64,000 nt of DNA from Candidatus Acidianus copahuensis (GTDB lineage Archaea > Thermoproteota > Thermoprotei_A > Sulfolobales > Sulfolobaceae). Shown here one piece after another: positions 9,208-17,964 of this stretch (within the stretch, counting starts at the first letter, position 1; the number at the start of each line of letters is the position of its first letter). The notes beneath the pieces were generated by a model. It worked only from the letters and a program-made list of their open reading frames with translations. It searched no databases and was not told the origin of the DNA. Where the stretch lies: the NCBI RefSeq assembly GCF_000632495.1, contig NZ_JFZT01000044.1, forward strand, positions 114,508 through 178,507. Direction: 5' to 3'. The position numbers were made by a program, and so were the translations under genes.

Positions 9208-11298
9208 ATGGTAAAGCATAATAGGATCGGAAAAATTTTCTCATATATAGCAATATTTATAGTAGCAATGGAAATATTTATGGGAATTATGCCGATAATA
9301 GGGAATACCATAATAGGCAATGCAGCTACAACAATAACTATAACTCCTCCTAAATCTTCAGAGCTTATTGATGTGTCACAAACTGCTGCTCCAGATGCTT
9401 TAGACCCTGCTACCGGATTCTACGTACAGGATGGACCTTTATTTACTGCTGTTTATCAGGAGTTAGTGGAATTTAACGGATCTCATTTTACGCAAGTAGT
9501 TCCTGTTATCGCCCAAAACTACTCCACTTCAAATTACGAAAATTACACATTTTACATAAGACCTTATGTTCACTTCAGTGACGGAGTACAAGTAAATGCT
9601 TCAACAGTATGGTTTTCATTATATAGGACAATATTAATGGGACAAGGGCCAGGTGTATCAAATTATTTAGGCCTACTTTTTAGTTCGTCAGTATATGCAT
9701 CTACTGGATATGCAATACCTTGGGGAGTTAATAATGCTATACAATACGCTACTGGTTTGAAGACTGCAGACAACTATACCTTAACTGCCATGGTACTAGC
9801 TAATGTCTTATCTCACTTTAACGCTAATAATGCCACTATTCAGAAAATAATGAGCTATCCTGGCCAAGCAATAGTTGTTAAGGGACCTTACGAGGTTCAG
9901 ATAAACGTAATGGAACCATACAGGTTCTTCTTGGAGGATATTGCAGCGTGGTGGGGTGCAATAGTCGATCCAGTTTTCGTAGATCAGCATGGAGGAGTTC
10001 AACCAAATACGCCTAATTCGTATGCGAACGATCACGGAATGCCAGGGACAGGACCTTATGAGATATATTCAGTATCTCCAGGCTTGACTACTATAGTTTT
10101 AAAGGCTACTCCTAATTACTGGGCAACTGGCAAGAATGTTCCTTCTGTAGCTCAGCCAGCTCACATTCAAATCATTGAAATAGAGTACGGACTCTCTCAT
10201 GAAGATAGAGTCGAAATGTTCGATAAGAACGAGGCTCAGATTTCTTACGTTAGCGTACCCTTCTTTAACGAGATGTACTCTGGCTATGCGTATAAGATAC
10301 CATTTAGCGATATTTTCGCTAACTTAGGTTCTCAACCATCAACGTTTTATGTTTCCATGAATAATGAGATCTTTCCCACTAACATTACTGCTTTTAGATT
10401 AGGCTTAGAGTATGCAATAAATTATACCGAACTAGCGGATGTATTCTCCTTCAACCATACAGTTTTAGCCTTGTATAATTACTTAGGCCCAATAACTCCA
10501 CAATTTAAGGAATATTATAATCCCGGTAATTTGAAGCCATTCTACTATGACCCGTCGCTTGCCATTCATTACCTTAACGAGGCAGCATGGGAAGGTCACT
10601 TTTCCTTAGTTTTACCTAATGGCGTTGTACTAGGAAATTCCTCTAGTCCACAATTAAAAACATTAGATATATATGCAATAGCTCCAGTTACTTCGCTAGA
10701 GCAAGAGGAACTTGACATAATAACTCAGAATTTAGGGGCTGTTGGAATATCTGCCTCTCCAGAGTATGTTACTCCTTCAGTTACAGATACCTGGACTACA
10801 CCATCCGGAACTCCGGCTCTAATTTTCCTAGGTTGGTTCCCAGATTGGCCAGATCCCATATATCAGCAATTAATTGCTCAAACCGATGTTAGTGATGGAG
10901 GAATATCAGGAAATTTCGCATGGGTAAACATTTCCACGTTAAATACTATGTATCAAACTCTACCATTCCTAACTAGTCAAACTCAGCAAATAAACGAGGT
11001 TAAAGAGGCTTACCAGTTACTTTACAATGATGCGCCTTATATTTGGTTACCTTCTCCATATACATACTACTTTGTCCAGCCATATCTCAAAGGATTTACC
11101 TACGATCAATTTACCGGATACTTCTATAATATGATGTACTATCAAAACTTCAGTTATACTCCTCCATCATACACAACGACTACTCCGTCATCCTTCCCTA
11201 CTCTTGCAGTAGTTGGTATAGTCGTAGTAGTTATCGTAATTATTGCGGTATTGGCCTTAGTGTTAATGAGAGGTAGAGGAACTCCAAAGGGATTATGA
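9208..11298 (+). CDS. Extracellular solute-binding protein, family 5, C-terminally anchored
   Basis: Substrate-binding protein of the adjacent importer, 696 aa, facing outward at the cell surface. An N-terminal hydrophobic segment (residues about 13-35) is a signal or anchor. The SBP_bac_5 fold is shown by TAAPDALDPATGFYVQDGPL and by YENYTFYIRPYVHFSDGVQV. A Thr/Ser/Pro-rich stalk precedes the single C-terminal helix LAVVGIVVVVIVIIAVLALV and the basic tail RGRGTPKGL. This is the usual arrangement for di/oligopeptide-class binding proteins of Sulfolobales, which include sugar binders as well as peptide binders. Many N-x-S/T sites fit heavy glycosylation. It is transcribed away from the permease operon. 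Confidence 0.9.
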   Translation: MVKHNRIGKIFSYIAIFIVAMEIFMGIMPIIGNTIIGNAATTITITPPKSSELIDVSQTAAPDALDPATGFYVQDGPLFTAVYQELVEFNGSHFTQVVPVIAQNYSTSNYENYTFYIRPYVHFSDGVQVNASTVWFSLYRTILMGQGPGVSNYLGLLFSSSVYASTGYAIPWGVNNAIQYATGLKTADNYTLTAMVLANVLSHFNANNATIQKIMSYPGQAIVVKGPYEVQINVMEPYRFFLEDIAAWWGAIVDPVFVDQHGGVQPNTPNSYANDHGMPGTGPYEIYSVSPGLTTIVLKATPNYWATGKNVPSVAQPAHIQIIEIEYGLSHEDRVEMFDKNEAQISYVSVPFFNEMYSGYAYKIPFSDIFANLGSQPSTFYVSMNNEIFPTNITAFRLGLEYAINYTELADVFSFNHTVLALYNYLGPITPQFKEYYNPGNLKPFYYDPSLAIHYLNEAAWEGHFSLVLPNGVVLGNSSSPQLKTLDIYAIAPVTSLEQEELDIITQNLGAVGISASPEYVTPSVTDTWTTPSGTPALIFLGWFPDWPDPIYQQLIAQTDVSDGGISGNFAWVNISTLNTMYQTLPFLTSQTQQINEVKEAYQLLYNDAPYIWLPSPYTYYFVQPYLKGFTYDQFTGYFYNMMYYQNFSYTPPSYTTTTPSSFPTLAVVGIVVVVIVIIAVLALVLMRGRGTPKGL

Positions 11299-11394
11299 TT
11301 TTTTTTATTTTTATAGAGATATGAATTATTAATATCAATCTTTTTTTGTTTTTGACTAGATTAATATTTCCAGAATAACTTGTCCTAGGATTTG

Positions 11395-11640
11395 AGCTCA
11401 ACGGACACTTATTACCTTCTCCGTAAAGCCCTTGAGCTTTATCACGTTCTGGGCTAATACCATCATGACGATCCATTAGCTGTACCACATTCAAATACTT
11501 TCTTTGAACCTATTCGATCTGCGCATCAGTATCTTGGACTTAAATCTTTCAAAAAACATAAGCGTTTTAGAAGGAGAAAAAATCGCTACACACATAAAAA
11601 TGCCATAATTTAAGCAAAATTGCTAACTAAGGCTTTTCTT
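11395..11640 (-). repeat. R1 repeat, degenerate copy at the 3' end of the MarR gene
   Basis: Read on the minus strand it has the R1 order. The left end is AGTTAGCAATTTTGCTTAAA near 11620. The block AGCTAATGGATCGTCATGATG follows, then AACGTGATAAAGCTC-AAG-GGCTTT, which keeps hairpin 3 with changed outer pairs, and AATAAGTGTCCGT. The central GC-rich hairpin is largely lost. The left end overlaps the last codons of the MarR gene (stop at 11627), so the insertion may have set the present C-terminus. No other gene is seen in 11299-11626. Confidence 0.6.
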
Positions 11641-12073
11641 CGATTTTTTGAACTCTATTAAGTAAGTTCTTTAATTTGTCAAGCAAATCTTTTATCTCAT
11701 CTTCAGTCATACAATCAAGGATATCAGCAGTCATTTTGCTATAAACTTCCATTCCCTTTTTGAACATGTCTTTTCCTTCATCAGTAATTGTAACGAAAAT
11801 TACTCTTCTATCGGATTGGTCTCTAATCCTCTTCACTAAGCCTCTTTCCTCAAGTCTATCTATTGCTAGAGTTATTGATGCTTGGGTCACAAAATACCTT
11901 TTAGCTAGGTATACCATGCTTTTCTGTCCTTCATCGAGAGCTCTTAAGATTAGGAAGTCAAGGTAGGTTATTCCTAAACTTTCTAACCTTTTGTTTAGCT
12001 CTCTCTGAATAGCTCTATGTATTTTTGCGATGTTGCTAAAGATCTGAATTTTTTGTTCATTTATTTCTTGCAT
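11627..12073 (-). CDS. MarR family transcriptional regulator
   Basis: DNA-binding regulator, 148 aa, the usual length for MarR. A winged helix-turn-helix is visible: LDFLILRALDEGQKSMVYLA, then the recognition helix region FVTQASITLAIDRLEERGLV and the wing with the DRR motif in RIRDQSDRRVIFVTITDEG. Flanking helices for dimerisation lie at both ends. The gene follows the MFS exporter gene by 11 bases, so it is likely co-transcribed and autoregulatory, controlling the exporter in response to a small phenolic or drug ligand. The last residues may derive from an R1 repeat inserted downstream. Confidence 0.92.
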   Translation of the reverse strand: MQEINEQKIQIFSNIAKIHRAIQRELNKRLESLGITYLDFLILRALDEGQKSMVYLAKRYFVTQASITLAIDRLEERGLVKRIRDQSDRRVIFVTITDEGKDMFKKGMEVYSKMTADILDCMTEDEIKDLLDKLKNLLNRVQKIEEKP

Positions 12074-12083
12074 TAATGTTCAC

Positions 12084-13748
12084 CTATTCCTCCTCCTCCG
12101 CAATCTTAACTTTTCCTCTCAGTGCTGATACGACCGCTGCTACAAACGTCATTCCACCACTGATGTAAAAAGCGTCTCTTAAAGCAGATATAAAGGCAGG
12201 AGCAATGGCAGTGGAGAACCAAGTTCTCTGCTCCATGACATGTATAGCTGACGTTGGAATCTGCGCAGCAATAGAAGGTGGAATTGTAGAAAGGATTGCC
12301 TTCACTGGATCATATCCTAAAAATGCTGCAAATAGTGCTCCAGTAACAGGAACTTTATTAACATATTGGGAAAGTACCGGTGCACCAGCTTGTGTAACGG
12401 CTGTTGAGAGGGCAGTAGGCAAATAATAAGAGAGCGCTATAATAACTATAGTAAAGAAAAGCGCTAAGGACGCTGTCTGACCTGAGTTCTGTAAAGTGGC
12501 TCTCATCCCTGAAGCAGATCCTCTGTATTTTCTAGGAACGCTATTCATTATTGATGCGGTATTAGGAGAAGCAAACATACCGTTTCCTAATCCCATAAAG
12601 AATATAATTGTAGCAAATTCAGGGTAAGCAAAGTCATAAGGAATAGTCGTAAGTGCTATAAAACCTAGTCCAACTATAACCATTCCTAGAGTTGCTAGAA
12701 ATCTAGATCCATACCTATCAGAAAGCCATCCGCTTATTGGGCCCATAGCTACAAAACCAATCATCAATGGTATCATATATATACCAGCCCAAAACGGTGT
12801 TTCGCTAAATGAGTAACCGTGTATAGGGAGCCATATACCTTGTAGAAATATTATCAACATAATCATGAGGCCTCCATAAGCGAATGATCTTAGCATTGAA
12901 GCTATATTACCTGCAGCAAACATCCTAATCTTAAAGAGTTCAAGCCTAAACATTGGGTACTTAACTTTTCTCTCTATAAATATAAAGGAAGTTAAAAGAC
13001 CTGTACCAATAACCATAGAGGATATTACCCACGGATTATTCCAACCCAATTGCGAACTACCATATGGCATAATACCATAAGTTACTCCAAGGAGTATTAG
13101 GATAAGTCCAATACCGAACGTCGAATTACCTGCCCAATCTATCTTCTGTGTTCTATCTGGTTGCGTTAGTTCCTTTAGCTTAATATAACTCCATACTGTG
13201 CCTAAAAGACCCACAGGAACACTTACTAGAAATATATATCTCCAGTTGATTGTGGATAGTATTCCACCCAATATCAGTCCTACTAGAGAACCAGCTAATG
13301 CTGCAATCTGGTTAATTCCTAGGGCCTTTCCCCTTTCAGTATGAGGAAAGGCATCTGTTATTATAGCGGCGCTATTTGCGAAGAGAAATGCCCCTCCAAT
13401 ACCTTGAACGATCCTAAAAAGTATGAGTTCGATCGCACCTAACGATCCAGTATTTGGAGTTATAAAGAGAAGTATTGACCCTATAGTAAATATTGCAAAA
13501 CCGAGATTATATAGTCTAACTCTGCCAAACATATCAGAGAGCCTACCAAAAGTTACTAGAAGAGTTGCAGTTACAACATTATATCCCATTAGGATCCATA
13601 GAAGATACTGGAATGAAGAAGGAGCAAGAGGATTAATATTTATTCCTCTAAATATGGCAGGTAAAGAAATAATTATTATTGTTCCATTTATTGAAGCCAT
13701 CAAAACTCCTATTGTAGTATTGCTTAAAGCTACCCACTTATACTGCAT
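12084..13748 (-). CDS. MFS drug efflux transporter, 14-TM (EmrB/QacA type)
   Basis: Proton-driven exporter of the DHA2 family, 554 aa with about 14 hydrophobic helices. It shows motif A GRLSDMFGRVRLYNLG after TM2, the GGAFLFANSAAIITDAFP stretch of the family, and ALGINQIAALAGSLVGLILGG (antiporter motif C region). A long extracytoplasmic loop lies between the last helices. Co-directional with the MarR gene, forming an exporter-regulator operon. Likely substrates are hydrophobic toxic compounds; none can be named. Confidence 0.92.
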   Translation of the reverse strand: MQYKWVALSNTTIGVLMASINGTIIIISLPAIFRGININPLAPSSFQYLLWILMGYNVVTATLLVTFGRLSDMFGRVRLYNLGFAIFTIGSILLFITPNTGSLGAIELILFRIVQGIGGAFLFANSAAIITDAFPHTERGKALGINQIAALAGSLVGLILGGILSTINWRYIFLVSVPVGLLGTVWSYIKLKELTQPDRTQKIDWAGNSTFGIGLILILLGVTYGIMPYGSSQLGWNNPWVISSMVIGTGLLTSFIFIERKVKYPMFRLELFKIRMFAAGNIASMLRSFAYGGLMIMLIIFLQGIWLPIHGYSFSETPFWAGIYMIPLMIGFVAMGPISGWLSDRYGSRFLATLGMVIVGLGFIALTTIPYDFAYPEFATIIFFMGLGNGMFASPNTASIMNSVPRKYRGSASGMRATLQNSGQTASLALFFTIVIIALSYYLPTALSTAVTQAGAPVLSQYVNKVPVTGALFAAFLGYDPVKAILSTIPPSIAAQIPTSAIHVMEQRTWFSTAIAPAFISALRDAFYISGGMTFVAAVVSALRGKVKIAEEEE

Positions 13749-13749
13749 A

Positions 13750-13830
13750 GTTAGAATGTTGATTTTTAAGTATTTAATATTTTATATCCGTACGTCTAGC
13801 GTAACAAGTATTTATATAAAAACAGAAATA
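13750..13830 (-). promoter_or_regulatory. Promoter region of the MFS-MarR operon
   Basis: On the minus strand an AT-rich TATA-like element AAATACTTAAAAATC ends about 15-25 bases before the ATG at 13748, which fits a leaderless transcript. A second TATA-like TTTTTATATAAATAC lies farther up near 13810. The segment between, with GCTAGACGTACGG, is a candidate operator for the MarR protein. The rest of 13831-14114 shows only a short R1-like scrap (CGCCCCATTAACAGGGTA near 13948) and no gene. Confidence 0.45.
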
Positions 13831-14114
13831 ATTTATATTCGTGTATTTAAATATTAATTCCCTACATTATAAGAACAAATTAATATTCTAAGTAACTTTG
13901 TCATAAAGCCTCAATACATTCTGAGTTAACATTCTTCACTACGCTTCGCCCCATTAACAGGGTAGGAAGAAGTCAGGAATTGATCCATATACCTCCTACA
14001 ACGAGAGGAAAGTTAAGAAACCATCCATATAGGGATTTTAAAAATATGAGAAAGATAATAAAGGATAAAAAATTGGATGAAATACACTATTAAACTTTAA
14101 AAACATATTATTTT

Positions 14115-14336
14115 ATGTCTCTTTTCAAAACTTTGATGTCCACAGGTTTTGAGAAAATTGGTCCTAGATTAGTTAGAATGCTATCTTTATCAAAAGAAGA
14201 TTTAGAAGCTTTGCTATCTTTAGGTATAAATTACGCTAAAGGAGAGATAAAAAATTACGAAAAAACTCTAGAAAGAGTAAAAAGAGAATTTGTTCTCCAA
14301 AAAATTTTTCCTATTTTGGAAAAAAAGTCTTGCTAG
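14115..14336 (+). CDS. Small hypothetical protein, 73 aa
   Basis: Not recognised. A short basic helical protein with a Leu/Lys-rich second half (EDLEALLSLGINYAKGEIKN) that could form one long amphipathic helix. There is no signal peptide or metal motif, and it ends in a lone Cys. A TATA-like TTTAAAAACATATTA lies just upstream, which supports transcription. A second small frame starts 13 bases after its stop, so the two could be one small operon. It stands alone between repeats, and homologues could not be checked. Confidence 0.45.
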   Translation: MSLFKTLMSTGFEKIGPRLVRMLSLSKEDLEALLSLGINYAKGEIKNYEKTLERVKREFVLQKIFPILEKKSC

Positions 14337-14349
14337 ATAATAACGGAAG

Positions 14350-14457
14350 ATGTCCAATAGATCTTTCTCTGATTTGAATTCTTTTTATCAATACTTAAAT
14401 AATACCAAAGGTCATTCGGATTTCTTTAAAAATATTTTAAAAGAAATAACAGTATAA
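14350..14457 (+). CDS. Possible small protein, 35 aa
   Basis: Starts MSNRSFSDLNSFYQYLNNTK and stops at 14457, 13 bases after the 73-residue frame. It is rich in Asn, Phe and Ser, with no motif seen. Included because spacing and direction fit a two-gene unit. It may be chance. Confidence 0.2.
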   Translation: MSNRSFSDLNSFYQYLNNTKGHSDFFKNILKEITV

Positions 14458-14482
14458 ATTCCATAAATCCTAAAGAGTTAAG

Positions 14483-14523
14483 GTTTAAACTGAAAACCTT
14501 TCCCTCAAGGCGGGCAGGAAGTT
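14483..14523 (+). repeat. Degenerate mini-palindrome (tnpB-element ends)
   Basis: TTTAAACTGAAAACC followed by CCTCAAGGCGGGCAGGAAG resembles, with several mismatches, the 40-bp mini-elements at 25851 and 38783. The best-conserved part is the right-end motif (GGCGGGCAGGAAG against GGCGGGGAGGAGG of the tnpB element). The remainder of 14458-14637 shows nothing except a TATA-like GCATATAAAAG near 14607 that serves the next gene. Confidence 0.35.
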
Positions 14524-14637
14524 GTGAAGAAGGTATTACTATTTAATCTATTTGCCGTATTAGCTAACTATTTGCTGCAAAATTACTTTCGGTGAAGAGA
14601 GGGCATATAAAAGATGCTATCTTTTAGAATTTCTTAA

Positions 14638-15141
14638 ATGATCCTACTCGGATCTAATTTTATGAACGAGAATTACCTAGGAAAGATTATCCTAAAACTC
14701 TCAGCTATAAGCGGTAGGAAAAGAGGAGATTATATTGACGAAATTGTTAGAGCGATTAGACTTTTCTCTAAAGAAAGGAAAAATACATGGAAAATCAGAC
14801 CAGACAAATACGAGACGGTAGGAACAATCGTTCTTGAGATCGGTAAGATCATTCCTTTAAACATGAAGTTTTACGTTGAACCAAACTTTCTCGAAAATAT
14901 CTTTAAAGACGACGTAAAGCTAAGAAGAGTAGACAGAGAAATCTTAAAAGTTAAAGTTGATAAAGATGTGCATCTAGTTGCTAAGGCTAAAGCTGGAGAT
15001 ACCACTGTTGTTAGGTCAGAATTAATTGGAGGTAAAGTATCTGATCAGATAATGAATATACCTATTGAGTCTACAAAAATTTTTGATATAATAGTCTCAT
15101 CATTGGGATCGAATATACTTTACTATACACGTAAAAATTGA
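14638..15141 (+). CDS. Hypothetical protein, 167 aa
   Basis: Not recognised. It is soluble, with no signal or membrane helix. An N-terminal helical part (about residues 1-55) is rich in Lys and Arg and includes SAISGRKRGDYIDEIVRAIR. The rest is beta-rich with alternating charged and hydrophobic residues, suggesting a compact alpha+beta fold. ATG 14638 is about 25 bases after a TATA-like GCATATAAAAG, so a leaderless start is likely; ATG 14662 is an alternative. The glucose dehydrogenase gene converges on it with 4 bases between the stops. Confidence 0.55.
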   Translation: MILLGSNFMNENYLGKIILKLSAISGRKRGDYIDEIVRAIRLFSKERKNTWKIRPDKYETVGTIVLEIGKIIPLNMKFYVEPNFLENIFKDDVKLRRVDREILKVKVDKDVHLVAKAKAGDTTVVRSELIGGKVSDQIMNIPIESTKIFDIIVSSLGSNILYYTRKN

Positions 15142-15145
15142 GTTA

Positions 15146-16231
15146 TTATTCCCAGATTAACTTAATTTTTATCTCTCCTTCAACCTTCTTCCTTAACGCT
15201 TGAATTACCTCTTTCTCATCCTCGAGTTTTATACTTTTAGTTATTAGTTTGGAAGTAGCATTAGGCCATAAAGTTTTCCAACTAGCTAAGTGAATCATAG
15301 CTAGTTGAAAGTGAGGTTTCTGTCCATTGACTAAACCAACAATTACTTTATTTCCCATAATCATATCAACAGTAGCGCTCTTATCCACTGAAAAACTTCC
15401 AGAAATTGGAAAACCGAAAAGCCCTAATACTCCGTTTCTCTTTAAAAGTGTTAACAGACTAGAATTAGTTTCCGCAGAAGCTCCAGTGGCATTAATAATT
15501 AAGTCAAATTTTAGTTGTTCCCTGAGTTTATCATATCCTGAGGAAGAATTATAATAATTTATACCTACATTAGCGAATATTTCTTCCTCGCTTGGCAAAG
15601 GATCTCTTATATTGGTAATCCATGTTTCTAATCCGTAGGTCTTTAAGATCAGTGAAAAGAGAATACCAATAGGGCCTGTTCCCACGACAAGGGCATTCCT
15701 ACAATTCAATGTCCCGTCACTACAACTCCAATTTAGTCTACTCTGTACCTTAAGTATTTCTTCCATCGATTTCTCTATATCCGCCAACGGTTGAGCTAAG
15801 ATCGCAATATCTCTTATTGACTTAGGAACCTTTACCAAATATACTGGTTCATCGTACCAATACTCCCTCATAAAGCCGTCTAGACCACTTATTCCTGCCT
15901 CAACGAACTCACCCGTCTCACAGTAATCCGGTCTACCTAAAATGCAGTTTAGACATTTCCCGCAACCTCTTCTATTAACTGGCATTACTAGATCTCCCTC
16001 TTTAAAACCATAACCTCCTTGTTCTACTAGACCTATAGCTTCATGCCCAAGAATCAAGTAATCCTTTCCTTCTTGGGTTGAGGCCGTGGACATTTGACCG
16101 TTAACTATCTCTCGATCTGTTCCGCAGATTCCACTCTCCAACGTTCTTATCTTTATCTTTCCAGAATTTGAGACGTTTACATCGCTTATCTGTACACCGG
16201 TTGCCGGAGGCCTTACTATTATAGCCTTCAT
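15146..16231 (-). CDS. gdh: Glucose/galactose 1-dehydrogenase (NAD(P), zinc)
   Basis: Medium-chain zinc dehydrogenase that oxidises glucose, and in Sulfolobus also galactose and pentoses, to the lactone: the first step of the branched Entner-Doudoroff route. From memory it aligns closely over its whole length with the characterised S. solfataricus enzyme. Catalytic zinc residues are in ICGTD (Cys, Thr) and GHEAIG (His, Glu). The structural zinc lobe is RRGCGKCLNC plus the Cys of RPDYC. The cofactor loop is VVGTGPIG, and LVNGQKPHFQ is also conserved. A GTG two codons upstream (16237) is in frame, but the ATG at 16231 matches the known N-terminus MKAIIV. It is followed by no obvious partner gene. 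Confidence 0.93.
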   Translation of the reverse strand: MKAIIVRPPATGVQISDVNVSNSGKIKIRTLESGICGTDREIVNGQMSTASTQEGKDYLILGHEAIGLVEQGGYGFKEGDLVMPVNRRGCGKCLNCILGRPDYCETGEFVEAGISGLDGFMREYWYDEPVYLVKVPKSIRDIAILAQPLADIEKSMEEILKVQSRLNWSCSDGTLNCRNALVVGTGPIGILFSLILKTYGLETWITNIRDPLPSEEEIFANVGINYYNSSSGYDKLREQLKFDLIINATGASAETNSSLLTLLKRNGVLGLFGFPISGSFSVDKSATVDMIMGNKVIVGLVNGQKPHFQLAMIHLASWKTLWPNATSKLITKSIKLEDEKEVIQALRKKVEGEIKIKLIWE

Positions 16232-16315
16232 GATCACATATTCTAAACTGAGATTTTAAGCTAAGTTGCTGAGATATAGATAATTACAACTAGCGTTTAT
16301 ACATTTTATAATGGA

Positions 16316-17293
16316 TCAATAAACTTCTTCTATGAATTCTTTAGCTTGTTCCTCTGTTATTTTAATTGGATTTCCACTGCTATTTACGACTTCAGTAAAT
16401 TTTCCCGTGAGCTTTAGTGCATCCTTAAGATCCGCGTAATCTCTAAGTCTCTTCCTAATTCCAAGAGTTTTCAGCATAACGTCCAGAAAGTCATAAAGAG
16501 GTATCCTTCTTTCTAAAGGCTTAATACTATCCTTAATTTTCCAGTAATTGAACTTAACAGCGTTTGGAAGAGAGATACACGATGTTATGCCATGAGGTAT
16601 TCCAAAACTAGGACCAAATACGTATCCAAAGGCATGGCTAATTCCCATTCTAACGTAACGCAGTGTAAGTGAGGATAACCATACACCAATTTGACATTGG
16701 ATCCTTGAATTTACATCTCCCAAATCTTGGAGACATCCTATCATCCTGCTAAATCCCTCAGTTCCAAGGGAAGAGATCATTGGAGTAGAGTCAACAGAAT
16801 AAATAGATTCTACAGCATGATCAATACTCCTTATACCCGATGTTTTAAGTAGGTCAATGGGAGTTTCTAAGGTTGCCTCTGGGTCCAGAATAACTATGTC
16901 TGGTTCCTTTGCACTTGAGGAAATTTTTATTCCAGATGAAGTATAGCCAGCAAATGCTGTATGCTCAGATCCAGAAAAAGTTGTGGGTATTGCTATATGA
17001 AATTTTGGAAAAGTCAATTTCACTCCATCAATTATACTGCCTCCTCCAAGGGAGATAACCACATCATAAGTAGAGATTTCTTGCTTAAGTTTTTCAACAG
17101 AGCTTTCAGGTGTATGTTGAGGTGGACCTTGAATAAGGTCTCCATTAACCAGATCGACCACCTTTTTGACTAATTTCCCTTGCATAAGGCTCTTAGTCGT
17201 AACTATAACGATTTTCCTGCCTTTTAATGAAGACATCCAATAAAGCGACTTCTCACCATAAATAACTTTCGTCCTTGGATACTCAAAGATCAT
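16316..17293 (-). CDS. Iron-type alcohol dehydrogenase / maleylacetate-reductase-like
   Basis: Group III (iron-containing) dehydrogenase, 325 aa, shorter than the usual 350-390. The NAD(P)-binding motif is VISLGGGSIIDGVK. The next conserved stretch AIPTTFSGSEHTAFAGYT resembles maleylacetate reductases more than alcohol dehydrogenases. Metal ligands are likely in IRSIDHAVESIYS (Asp/His), SHAFGYVFG and GIPHGITSC (His, His). It lies upstream of gdh on the same strand with an 84-base gap, so it probably has its own promoter. Maleylacetate reduction would fit aromatic breakdown, but the extradiol cluster 32 kb away does not need that step. Sugar-alcohol or aldehyde reduction is equally possible. 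Confidence 0.8.
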   Translation of the reverse strand: MIFEYPRTKVIYGEKSLYWMSSLKGRKIVIVTTKSLMQGKLVKKVVDLVNGDLIQGPPQHTPESSVEKLKQEISTYDVVISLGGGSIIDGVKLTFPKFHIAIPTTFSGSEHTAFAGYTSSGIKISSSAKEPDIVILDPEATLETPIDLLKTSGIRSIDHAVESIYSVDSTPMISSLGTEGFSRMIGCLQDLGDVNSRIQCQIGVWLSSLTLRYVRMGISHAFGYVFGPSFGIPHGITSCISLPNAVKFNYWKIKDSIKPLERRIPLYDFLDVMLKTLGIRKRLRDYADLKDALKLTGKFTEVVNSSGNPIKITEEQAKEFIEEVY

Positions 17294-17336
17294 AAACCAA
17301 AATTGTGCAAAACAAGATATAAAATATCCTGTGTCT

Positions 17337-17753
17337 TCATTTTACGATTAGAATAGGCTTTTTTACTGTCTCAATTACTTTTGTCGATACGCTTTCTACG
17401 AAGATCTTCTTCAATCCTTTAATTCCCCTAGTACCCACAACTACTAAATCAACATTCTCCTTATCTGCATACTTTGCTATGACGTGAGGAGGATATCCTC
17501 TATCGATCTTAAAGTATATTGGAACGTCATGTTCAACAGAAAGCCTCTTCATTAACTCTTCATGAATGACGACTTTCTCTCTTATCCTATGATCCTCCAA
17601 TTGATAATTCTCTAAACCGTATCTAATAGGAGATTCGATCACCTCTAAGACTAACACATCTCCATTCCGATTCTTTGCAATCTTTATTCCAAAGAGTAGA
17701 GCTTTCATTGAGACGTTAGATCCATCAAATCCTACTAGAATCCTCTTAACCAT
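17337..17753 (-). CDS. Universal stress protein A family
   Basis: Small alpha/beta protein, 138 aa, the family's usual single-domain length. N-terminal strand RILVGFDGSNVSMKAL with the Asp of the nucleotide site, central DLVVVGTRGIKGLKK, and C-terminal VIETVKKPILIVK. The ATP-binding signature G-x2-G-x9-G-S is only partly kept (GTRGIKGLKKIFVESVS has Glu-Ser where Gly-Ser is usual), so nucleotide binding is uncertain. It precedes the Fe-ADH gene on the same strand with a 43-base spacer. Confidence 0.88.
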   Translation of the reverse strand: MVKRILVGFDGSNVSMKALLFGIKIAKNRNGDVLVLEVIESPIRYGLENYQLEDHRIREKVVIHEELMKRLSVEHDVPIYFKIDRGYPPHVIAKYADKENVDLVVVGTRGIKGLKKIFVESVSTKVIETVKKPILIVK

Positions 17754-17964
17754 ACGTTTACACTAAAACAATGATCGATTTTAAAGATTTAAACTTTACT
17801 ATAAACTACTACTCTATTGGATTAAAATAGCAAGATTCCGTGAGTAATTAATTTTTAAAATATCTCTTTAATTTAATTTTGATTAATTTTATTAGTTATA
17901 TAGTAAATAAAATCTTGATTCCATGATAAAAAAGGAAAATAATTTGTAAATTTTAAAAATCAAA

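Noticed and set aside
11240..11494. Minus-strand frame of 84 residues
   Set aside because: It overlaps the end of the solute-binding protein and an R1 copy; no protein features.
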